Shown here piece after piece: positions 1 through 6,044 of a DNA stretch of 6,044 nt. Source of the DNA: Desulfonatronospira sp. Its GTDB lineage: Bacteria; Desulfobacterota; Desulfovibrionia; Desulfovibrionales; Desulfonatronovibrionaceae. The DNA lies in the NCBI GenBank assembly GCA_003554505.1, contig PWGS01000218.1, forward strand, positions 1 through 6,044. Direction: 5' to 3'. Each line of letters begins with the position of its first letter. Position 1 is the first letter of the stretch. A program made the translations under genes and the position numbers. The notes beneath the pieces are model-generated. The model was not told where the DNA came from. It searched no databases and was given only the letters and a program-made list of their open reading frames with translations.

Positions 1-1019
1 AGGAGAATGGAACTGGCCACGAATACGGAAGAGAATGTTCCCACCAGGACGCCTACAAGCAGGGCAAAGGCAAAATCGTGGATTATGCCGCCGCCCAGTA
101 TGAGCAGGGACAGAATTACCATGAGTGTAGTTCCGGAGGTGACTATGGTCCGGCTCAGGGTCTGGTTCAGGCTTGCATTGATGGTTTGAGTCAAAGACTC
201 GCTTATTTTCTTGCGCATGTTCTCCCGGATACGGTCATAAATGACAATGGTATCGTTCAGGGAATAGCCGATAATGGTCAGCAGGGCGGCCACTATGCTC
301 AGGTCGAATTCCTTGTTCAGGAGCGAAAAGATGCCTACAGTAATGAGTACGTCATGTATCAGGGCCAGTACCGCCCCCAGGGCGAAGCTCAGCTTTAAAT
401 ACCAGGTGAACATGACTGATATCAAAAGTGCGGCCAGGATAAGAAAAGCCAGAGGAACCCCCAGGATTTTCAACAGATATACCCCCAGTCCCAGGCCTGC
501 GGCCATGAATCCGGCAACAAACCACTTGTGCTCAAAACGACCGGATATATAAATGGATATGAGCAGTACGGCAAAGAAAAGGGCCTGCAGCGCATTTTCC
601 CGCAGTTCTTCGCCAACCCTGGGACCTACCATTTCCAGCCTCTGAAAAGTGAACCCGTCTTCCTGAAACTCTGCCTGCAGGGCCTGTCGTGTCTGCTCCC
701 GCACATCAGTGGTGGTCAATCCCTCGGCCGAGGTACGTACCAGGTATTCATTGTCCCCGCGGTCCCCGAAGGTCTGCAGGGACATGCCCGGGAGCTGGGC
801 CTCCTGCAGCAGGGACTCGAGTTTGCCCATTTCCACTTCTGATTCAAACTGGGTCTGGAGAATCACTCCGCCGGCAAAGTCAATGCCGTACCTGGGCCCG
901 CCTTTGATCAGAAGCGAAGCAAGTCCCAGAAGCAAAAGAACCAAAGATACTGTCAGGGCAATCTTTCTTTTGCCCATGAAGTCAAATCTGGTATCCGGTC
1001 TGATTATCTGAAAACCCAT
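1..1019 (-). CDS. secF: Protein translocase subunit SecF (3' end cut by window edge)
   Basis: SecF is the inner-membrane partner of SecD; the pair uses the proton-motive force to help complete Sec-dependent export. The frame opens at ATG 1019-1017 and stays open through 339 codons to the left edge, so only a short C-terminal tail is missing. A first membrane helix lies at about residues 20-38, followed by the family motif YGIDFAGG (44-51), a small periplasmic domain, and MVGPRVGEEL (130-139), which leads into the next helix. The strongly conserved core is ALIHDVLITVGIFSLL (219-234) and IIGYSLNDTIVIYDRIREN (249-267). The start is supported by AAGG (1030-1033), 10 bases upstream, and by the 20-base spacing from the secD stop, which indicates co-transcription. 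Unusually, about 46 residues (roughly 164-209) separate RFE from the FALGAV segment, which they normally adjoin closely; they form two extra hydrophobic stretches. Identification is secure; the exact C-terminus is unknown. Confidence 0.96.
   Translation of the reverse strand, partial: MGFQIIRPDTRFDFMGKRKIALTVSLVLLLLGLASLLIKGGPRYGIDFAGGVILQTQFESEVEMGKLESLLQEAQLPGMSLQTFGDRGDNEYLVRTSAEGLTTTDVREQTRQALQAEFQEDGFTFQRLEMVGPRVGEELRENALQALFFAVLLISIYISGRFEHKWFVAGFMAAGLGLGVYLLKILGVPLAFLILAALLISVMFTWYLKLSFALGAVLALIHDVLITVGIFSLLNKEFDLSIVAALLTIIGYSLNDTIVIYDRIRENMRKKISESLTQTINASLNQTLSRTIVTSGTTLMVILSLLILGGGIIHDFAFALLVGVLVGTFSSVFVASSIL
393..530 (-). other. Extra two-helix segment within SecF
   Basis: These bases encode about residues 164-209 of SecF. 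In E. coli SecF, as I recall it, about 12 residues lie between the RFE at the end of the second helix and the HD of the third; here there are 58. The added part contains two hydrophobic runs, about 167-186 (beginning FVAGFMAAGLG) and 189-207 (beginning PLAFLILAALL), with a short turn at LGVP. An even number of added helices would leave the topology of the following core helices unchanged. The reading frame and conserved motifs continue intact on both sides, so this is not a frameshift. Similar extra sequence may be normal in Desulfovibrio-type SecF; that is from memory and untested. Confidence 0.7.
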
Positions 1020-1039
1020 TATGGTTCTGCCTTGAAGGG

Positions 1040-2644
1040 TTAGATGTTAAGTGCTGTCTGTGGTTTGCGGCTGGCGATCCAGATATCGAAGATCACTCTG
1101 GATACAAATATGGCCGTAAACATTGAGGCCAGTATTCCCAGAGTCAGAGTCACGGCAAACCCCCGGACCGGCCCGGTACCGAACTGGTAAAGGATCATGG
1201 CGGCGATGACTGTGGTCACATTGGCGTCCAGAATGGTCAGGGTGGCCCGGTTGTACCCCTCCTGCACCGCTGCCCTGGGAGACAGCCCCCGCCTTAATTC
1301 CTCCCTTATGCGCTCAAATATGAGCACGTTTGCGTCTACAGCAATGCCTATGGTCAATATGATGCCGGCTATTCCCGGCAGGGTCAGGGTGGCCCCGAAT
1401 CCGGCAAGACCGGCCAGTATGAGGATTATATTCAGGGCCAGAACTGTATTGGCCACAACACCGGCGAAGCCGTAATAAAAGATTATAAAGGCCACCACCA
1501 GGGCGCCTCCGATGAGGGCTGAATTTACCCCGCGCTCAATGGATTCCTGGCCCAGTGAAGGCCCCACTGTTCTTTCCTCCATGATATGCACCGGAGCAGG
1601 CAGCGCCCCGGCCCTCAAGACAACAGAGAGGTCATGGGCCTCCTGTACGGTGAACTGGCCGGTGATGCTTGCTCTGCCGCCGGAAATCCTCTCCTGAATC
1701 ACAGGAGGGGAATATACTTCTCCGTCCAGGACTATGGCCAGCCTTTCCTGGATGTTCTCCCCGGTGATCCTTTCAAAAATTCTGGCCCCGCGGGAGTCGA
1801 AGGTCAAAGAGACATAAGGGTTTCTGCGTTCGTCAAAGGCTGTGTGGGCGTTGGTAATATGTTCCCCGCTCATGAGGATCTCGTCTTTGAGTACCACCGG
1901 TTCCTTGCGCTCGGTACCGTCGGGGCGCTCTGTCACCTGGTAGTACAGCCTGCTTCCAGGCGGAACAATACCGTCTTCCTCGGCCCTGCGCACATCAGCA
2001 TCCTCGTCAACCAGCTTGAACTCCAGATGGGCGGTCTGCCCGACGATCTCTATGGCCCTTTCAGGGTCATCCATGCCGGGAAGCTGGACCTGGATGCGAT
2101 TTTCCTCCTGTTTCCGGATATCCGGTTCGGCCAGGCCGAACTGGTCGATGCGGTTGCGGATGGTTTTCACCGCCTGGTCCATGGTCATTTCATGCATCTC
2201 GTTTTTGAGCTGCGGGATGTAATCCATGATGTACCGGATCCGGTCGTCCTCCAGGAGTTCTGTATCCACTATCTGCAGGTTGGGATGCCTGTCCGCGAGC
2301 AGCTGCTCCAGTTCACCCTGCTGTTCGCTGCGAAGCAGGGTGAACTCCAGCTGTGTTTTCTCGTTGACCGTGGGCCTTAGAACATGGATCTGGTTCTGTC
2401 TGGCGTCGTCGCGAACGTCCCGCCCGGCCTGGGACAGTGATCTTTCCATGGCCTTTTCGGTTTCAACTCCCAGCAGGAGGTGAATTCCGCCCTGCAGGTC
2501 CAGACCCAGGTTCAGTTGCCTGTCCGGAAGGTAGTCACCGAACCTGGAATCCTTTATCTGGGAAAAAGAGGGCAGAAAAAAAGCCAGACTGATGATCAGC
2601 ACCAGTATTATGATGGGGATTTTCCAACGCAGGTTGGCCTTCAT
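1040..2644 (-). CDS. secD: Protein translocase subunit SecD
   Basis: SecD is an RND-type inner-membrane protein that works with SecF and YajC to drive late steps of protein export using the proton gradient. The 534-residue product has a complete family layout. There is an N-terminal helix (about 9-25) and the LGLDLQGG motif (46-53). A large periplasmic P1 region follows, with IRNRIDQFGLAEPDI (162-176) and IQVQLPG (184-190). Next come LRAGALPAP (343-351) and TVGPSLG (359-365), then five helices (about 375-393, 395-416, 422-443, 470-487, 495-521). The fourth helix overall ends in AVDANVLIFERIREE (435-449), whose Asp belongs to the proposed proton path. The ATG start at 2644 is preceded by AGGA (2654-2657) with a 9-base spacing, and the start-proximal residues already form the helix. 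The stop is 20 bases before secF. Upstream, a probable small mobile element separates the gene from yajC. Length is within the usual range for a split SecD. Confidence 0.98.
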   Translation of the reverse strand: MKANLRWKIPIIILVLIISLAFFLPSFSQIKDSRFGDYLPDRQLNLGLDLQGGIHLLLGVETEKAMERSLSQAGRDVRDDARQNQIHVLRPTVNEKTQLEFTLLRSEQQGELEQLLADRHPNLQIVDTELLEDDRIRYIMDYIPQLKNEMHEMTMDQAVKTIRNRIDQFGLAEPDIRKQEENRIQVQLPGMDDPERAIEIVGQTAHLEFKLVDEDADVRRAEEDGIVPPGSRLYYQVTERPDGTERKEPVVLKDEILMSGEHITNAHTAFDERRNPYVSLTFDSRGARIFERITGENIQERLAIVLDGEVYSPPVIQERISGGRASITGQFTVQEAHDLSVVLRAGALPAPVHIMEERTVGPSLGQESIERGVNSALIGGALVVAFIIFYYGFAGVVANTVLALNIILILAGLAGFGATLTLPGIAGIILTIGIAVDANVLIFERIREELRRGLSPRAAVQEGYNRATLTILDANVTTVIAAMILYQFGTGPVRGFAVTLTLGILASMFTAIFVSRVIFDIWIASRKPQTALNI

Positions 2645-2667
2645 TAGTAAATGTCCTGAAGTTAGGT

Positions 2668-2676
2668 TTTTTTGTT
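2668..2676 (+). repeat. Left copy of 9-base flanking direct repeat
   Basis: TTTTTTGTT directly borders the secD-proximal end of the inverted-repeat element and matches the copy at 2853-2861 exactly. It is read as one half of a target-site duplication. It lies within a T-rich run, so one base of the match is less informative than the rest. Confidence 0.55.
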
Positions 2677-2852
2677 GTAACTATTCACCATGGCAGTGCT
2701 TTTGTCGAGGAGGTAACGGGCTCGAAACTGCTGGGGAACGTCCCGTATGACTTCACCTGTTCTTTTCTGCTGCGATCCCGACCCCGATGCCGATACCGAC
2801 CCCGACTCCGGTTAACAGAACATGAGTAGACGCAAGATTTGCTGAATAGTTA
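2677..2852. mobile_element. MITE-like non-autonomous element between yajC and secD
   Basis: This 176-base segment begins (G)TAACTATTCACC and ends GCTGAATAGTTA, so its ends are inverted copies over 10 exact bases (2678-2687 against 2843-2852). After one mismatch the match continues for one more base. Immediately outside both ends the same 9 bases, TTTTTTGTT, occur in direct orientation (2668-2676 and 2853-2861), as expected for a target-site duplication. No open reading frame of useful length lies inside, so it would need a transposase supplied elsewhere. Removing the element and one flank copy would leave a yajC-secD gap of about 64 bases, a normal operon spacing. The left end has one unpaired G, so the true boundary could be shifted by a base and the duplication could be 8 rather than 9 bases. 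An 8-base duplication with ends starting GTAA would be compatible with the IS66 family, but that link is speculative. Confidence 0.6.
2773..2808 (+). repeat. Six in-phase CGAYNC hexamers
   Basis: Six successive hexamers read CGATCC, CGACCC, CGATGC, CGATAC, CGACCC, CGACTC. Positions 1-3 are always CGA, position 4 is always a pyrimidine and position 6 is always C. The run sits inside the MITE-like segment and not in any gene. On the minus strand it reads as GGNNTC-type units (GGAGTC GGGGTC GGTATC). Degenerate simple repeats of this kind may come from replication slippage followed by mutation; no function can be assigned from the sequence. Confidence 0.75.
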
Positions 2853-2861
2853 TTTTTTGTT
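2853..2861 (+). repeat. Right copy of 9-base flanking direct repeat
   Basis: TTTTTTGTT directly follows the yajC-proximal inverted end TGAATAGTTA and matches the copy at 2668-2676. The two copies have the same orientation while the element ends are inverted, which is the arrangement left by transposition. Confidence 0.55.
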
Positions 2862-2867
2862 CTCAGC

Positions 2868-2895
2868 AGACTGGACCTTCCAAAGGTCCCGGTCT
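2868..2895. other. Hairpin overlapping the yajC stop codon
   Basis: An imperfect inverted repeat pairs 2868-2879 with 2883-2895 around a 3-base loop (CCA). It has seven perfect pairs next to the loop, then one bulged base (2890), a T-G juxtaposition, and four more pairs. In the yajC transcript it begins inside the TAG stop codon. The bases that follow on that strand are GCTGAGAACAAAAAA, rich in A rather than U, so it does not have the form of an intrinsic terminator for yajC. It could stabilise or help process the mRNA between yajC and secD. Confidence 0.45.
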
Positions 2896-3232
2896 ACTCT
2901 CTTTTGACTGCGTCCTGGTTCGGGTCTGCCAGACCGGCAATATAATTGCGGTTGGCCTTAATTGTGGTTTTGTCGCCAATCTCCAGGGTGAGCACATCGT
3001 TTTGAATATCCGAGATGCGCGCATACACTCCCCCATTGGTGAGAATGTTGTCCCCCCTTTTGAGGTTGGCCAAGACATTGCGGTGTTCCTTGGCCTTTTT
3101 CTGCTGAGGACGGATCAGCAGAAAATAGAAAATGGCAAACATTAGTATAAGTGGTACAAAGGCGGCCAGGGGGTTGCCTGCCCCGCCTTCCGGGTCAGCC
3201 CCCATGGCAAAGATCATAGTTTCCAGTAACAT
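2894..3232 (-). CDS. yajC: Sec translocon accessory protein YajC
   Basis: YajC is a small inner-membrane protein that joins SecD and SecF in the SecDF-YajC subcomplex of the Sec translocon. The 112-residue product has a short glycine-rich start, one transmembrane helix at about 23-40 ending in the family hallmark IRPQQKK (40-46), and a basic stretch. A cytoplasmic YajC domain follows, with LKRGDNILTNGGVYARI (57-73) and LEIGDKTTIKANRNYI (83-98). Length is typical of the family. The ATG at 3232 is chosen because a strong AGGAGGAG lies 4 bases upstream; the in-frame ATG five codons later would be too far from it. The gene precedes secD, the classical order, but the gap is widened by a probable mobile element. 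The stop codon lies within a hairpin. Confidence 0.97.
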   Translation of the reverse strand: MLLETMIFAMGADPEGGAGNPLAAFVPLILMFAIFYFLLIRPQQKKAKEHRNVLANLKRGDNILTNGGVYARISDIQNDVLTLEIGDKTTIKANRNYIAGLADPNQDAVKRE

Positions 3233-3236
3233 TTGT

Positions 3237-3244
3237 CTCCTCCT
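3237..3244 (-). promoter_or_regulatory. Strong ribosome binding site of yajC
   Basis: On the minus strand this reads AGGAGGAG, complementary to the 16S rRNA 3' end. Its AGGAGG part is 6 bases before the ATG at 3232, which fixes that start over the downstream ATG at 3217. It is the strongest Shine-Dalgarno sequence in the window. Confidence 0.85.
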
Positions 3245-3332
3245 GGTATGAATTACTGTTTTTTAAGGGAAAAATTCTCATAGCTTAGCCGTGCACCCGA
3301 TTCCGGCGCTTAAAGTCGGCAAATCTAGCCTA

Positions 3333-3371
3333 AAAAGCAGGGATTGTCCATGGCTGTAAAAGCAGGGATTG
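3333..3371 (+). repeat. Pair of 14-base direct repeats (AAAAGCAGGGATTG)
   Basis: AAAAGCAGGGATTG occurs at 3333-3346 and again at 3358-3371, with 11 bases between the copies and a 25-base period. It lies upstream of yajC in non-coding sequence. The copies are exact over 14 bases and diverge on both sides. It could be a small local duplication or paired protein-binding sites; nothing in the sequence decides between these. Confidence 0.7.
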
Positions 3372-3461
3372 CGGCCGATGAGTTTGCAGGATGACCCTTG
3401 GCAACAGGCTGCGGGTCGATTTTTGTAGAATAAAAGGATTCATCAGGCAAAGCGGTAAAGA

Positions 3462-3485
3462 GGAGATTTTCTGCGCTAAATCTCC
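3462..3485 (-). terminator. Possible intrinsic terminator after the M48 protease gene
   Basis: Three bases after the protease TAA stop, the minus strand reads GGAGATTT, an 8-base loop, and AAATCTCC, giving an 8-bp perfect stem followed by TCTTTACC. The position is right for a terminator, but the U-tract is short and interrupted, and the stem is half A-T, so termination would probably be partial. It could instead be an mRNA-stabilising 3' hairpin. Confidence 0.4.
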
Positions 3486-3488
3486 GGC

Positions 3489-4901
3489 TTATGAGGATTT
3501 TTTCCAGAACTGTACACGCTGTTCATAAGCTTTTTCCAGTTCCTTGACTTTTTTCTCCTGTTCCGCAGTTTCTGCTGCTGTCCTGGCTCTGTCCATATGA
3601 AAGTCTGCCCGGCTCCTCTGGTTGTTGTATATATGGGCATAGGTCATATGGATATGGGCCATGAAATTATCACCCTCCCCACCGTAAGTACGGGCCATGA
3701 ATTCATGCACCCTGGGGTTCTCCGGCATTTTTTTCAGGGTTTCCCTGAAGTAGCTTATGGCTGTATCGCTGTCGCCTTTCTCCGCCAGGACCCTGGCATA
3801 AAAAAGCAAGGCAAGGCTGTCGTCCGGGTTCAGCATGACAGCCTTCTGTAAAAGTTCTCCGGCCTTGTCCAGGCGGTCGTACTGAAAGTAGAATCTGCCT
3901 GCTTCCCGAAGAAAAAGCGGATCCTGGTCGCTGCAGGCCAGCAGTTTTTCAAAGTTTGCTTCCGCATCACGTACCCGGTTCATGCGGCTGTTGGCTATGC
4001 CCATTCCCAGGTTGGCCAGGCATTCATGCTCAGATTGTTTGCGGAAGTGCTCCAGGGCCTGGGATGGATCGTCGTGTCTGGCCCGGAGCAGGGTCTGGAC
4101 CCGGTAAAGCCTGGTGTTGTCGTCCTGGCGTTTCAGAAGTTCGTCATCCAGTCGCTCGATACGGCTTTGAAGGTAGCCTATACGCTCATCAACTCCGGGA
4201 TGGGTGCTTAAGTAAGAGGGCATGTCCCCCCCGGAGAAGAACTGCAGACGCCTGATCTTCTGCATGGCCGAAACCATGTCCCTGGGGTTGTATCCGGCCT
4301 GGATGAGGTAGTTCATGCCCACATGGTCAGCCTCGCGTTCGTCTTCCCGGGAATAACTGAGAAAGGCGCTTTGCGCTCCGGCCATGGAGCCCACCGCCAG
4401 TGTTTCCCCGGCTTCAGCACCTACAAGGGCGCCGGCCAGGATGCCCAGCAGGGCGCCGGTACTTATCTTCTGGGAGCGTTCGATATTCCGGGCCACATGT
4501 CTCTGGGTGATGTGGGCCAGCTCATGGCTCATGATGGAGGCCAGCTCAGATTCGGTCTCCATTCTGGTGATCATGCCTGAAAAAAGAACCATGTATCCGG
4601 CTACAGTGGCCATTGCATTTAGAGATCTGTCTTCCACCACGTCCACCTGCAGCGGAAAAGGCTGGGGAGGTGCTGCTTCTTCCAGGCTGGCGGCAATGTC
4701 CTTTATATAGCTGGTTATTTCCGGATCCTGCACCACATGGTAGTTGCTGCGGATAAGTTTGTGTACTTTTGTCCCCAGTTCTGCCTCATCAGTGATGGTG
4801 AATTCGCTGAAAATAAAGGACCTGGCCGGCGAAGCAGGTACCATCAAAGCCAGGATCAAAAAAAAGCAAAAAAAGATCTTCACGCGTTTTAGAGTCTGCA
4901 T
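3489..4901 (-). CDS. BepA-like periplasmic M48 metalloprotease with TPR repeats
   Basis: This is a predicted exported zinc protease of the M48 (BepA/YfgC-like) group, whose E. coli member degrades misassembled outer-membrane proteins and assists LptD and BAM assembly. A signal peptide covers about residues 1-26 (basic start, FFCFFLILALMV core, SPA before cleavage). The active site is HELAH (126-130), with Glu190 of EREAD as the likely third zinc ligand. His234 in STHP matches the fourth-ligand switch histidine of BepA. Four TPR-like units follow at about 294-430, for example around KAVMLNPDD (353-361), and then a charged helical tail (about 432-467). The 470 residues are close to BepA length. 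Where E. coli BepA has FFGG after NAFA, this protein has NAMATVAG (95-102). The ATG at 4901 lacks a clear ribosome binding site but is the start that gives an intact signal peptide. It lies 72 bases after rho. The family is certain; equivalence to BepA is inferred. Confidence 0.92.
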   Translation of the reverse strand: MQTLKRVKIFFCFFLILALMVPASPARSFIFSEFTITDEAELGTKVHKLIRSNYHVVQDPEITSYIKDIAASLEEAAPPQPFPLQVDVVEDRSLNAMATVAGYMVLFSGMITRMETESELASIMSHELAHITQRHVARNIERSQKISTGALLGILAGALVGAEAGETLAVGSMAGAQSAFLSYSREDEREADHVGMNYLIQAGYNPRDMVSAMQKIRRLQFFSGGDMPSYLSTHPGVDERIGYLQSRIERLDDELLKRQDDNTRLYRVQTLLRARHDDPSQALEHFRKQSEHECLANLGMGIANSRMNRVRDAEANFEKLLACSDQDPLFLREAGRFYFQYDRLDKAGELLQKAVMLNPDDSLALLFYARVLAEKGDSDTAISYFRETLKKMPENPRVHEFMARTYGGEGDNFMAHIHMTYAHIYNNQRSRADFHMDRARTAAETAEQEKKVKELEKAYEQRVQFWKKSS

Positions 4902-4947
4902 GGGTTATTCTTATGCCCGGTCCCCAGGGCGGTACCGCGGCTTTTTT

Positions 4948-4966
4948 GCAGGGCATACGGCCCTGC
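4948..4966. other. Perfect GC-rich hairpin between rho and the protease gene
   Basis: GCAGGGC (4948-4954) pairs perfectly with GCCCTGC (4960-4966) around a 5-base loop, just 7 bases beyond the rho stop. On the rho strand it is followed by AAAAAA (4942-4947), not Us, and on the opposite strand its T-run comes before the stem. It is therefore not an intrinsic terminator for rho in the normal sense. A 10-base palindrome GCGGTACCGC (4929-4938) follows closely. The hairpin may protect the rho 3' end or influence read-through into the protease gene. Confidence 0.5.
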
Positions 4967-4973
4967 GTGATGC

Positions 4974-6044
<1,071 letters not shown>

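Larger units (their letters stand above)
3233..3488. other. Non-coding gap between the protease gene and yajC
   Basis: This 256-base gap separates two minus-strand genes. Going down the transcript it holds a hairpin just after the protease stop, a pair of 14-base direct repeats, and the yajC ribosome binding site. A 37-codon minus-strand frame starting near 3443 has no ribosome binding site and no recognisable features, so it is not called. The length and the possible terminator make it a plausible place for a separate promoter driving yajC-secD-secF, but I could not identify a convincing -35/-10 pair. Confidence 0.6.

Noticed and set aside
1586..2380. A 264-codon open frame on the plus strand, antisense to secD
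   Set aside because: It lies wholly inside the well-supported secD gene, has no family-like motifs and no ribosome binding site that I can see. Long antisense frames are common opposite conserved genes of this base composition.
2863..3078. A 71-codon minus-strand frame overlapping yajC
   Set aside because: It is an alternative frame of yajC, whose own frame matches the family from start to stop and has the strong ribosome binding site.
3330..3443. A 37-codon minus-strand frame in the gap between the protease and yajC
   Set aside because: No Shine-Dalgarno sequence precedes it, the product shows no signal peptide or membrane helix, and it runs through the direct-repeat pair, so it is most likely chance.
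4948..4966. The hairpin after rho as a standard intrinsic terminator
   Set aside because: The run following the stem on the rho strand is As, not Us, and on the plus strand the T-run precedes the stem, so neither orientation has the required layout.

Overview
All the genes in this window lie on the minus strand and belong to one block of envelope and transcription housekeeping genes. In transcription order (right to left) they are: rho (its N-terminal end lies beyond the right edge), a BepA-like M48 metalloprotease with TPR repeats, yajC, secD, and secF (its last codons lie beyond the left edge). The protein sequences and the gene order suggest a deltaproteobacterium of the Desulfovibrionales type. 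This is judged from family resemblance (Rho with APPRTGKT, split SecD/SecF, an unusual SecF) and not from a search, so genus cannot be given.

Region by region: 1-1019 is secF; 1020-1039 is a short spacer with the secF ribosome binding site; 1040-2644 is secD; 2645-2893 is a 249-base non-coding gap; 2894-3232 is yajC; 3233-3488 is a 256-base gap; 3489-4901 is the protease; 4902-4973 is a short gap with a hairpin; 4974-6044 is rho. I found no tRNA, rRNA, CRISPR array or complete insertion sequence.

YajC, SecD and SecF form the accessory part of the Sec translocon, which uses the proton gradient to help pull exported proteins across the inner membrane. The BepA-like protease would act on the periplasmic side of the same export route, in quality control of outer-membrane proteins. 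Rho is the transcription termination helicase and is probably a neighbour, not a functional partner.

Two things stand out. First, the yajC-secD gap contains an approximately 176-base segment with 10-base inverted ends (TAACTATTCA / TGAATAGTTA), flanked on both sides by the same 9 bases TTTTTTGTT. This looks like a small non-autonomous mobile element (MITE-like) with a target-site duplication, and its interior holds six in-phase CGAYNC hexamers. Second, SecF has about 46 extra residues between its second and third usual membrane helices, enough for two additional transmembrane segments. No wholly new multi-gene system is visible; the rest is ordinary core genome.
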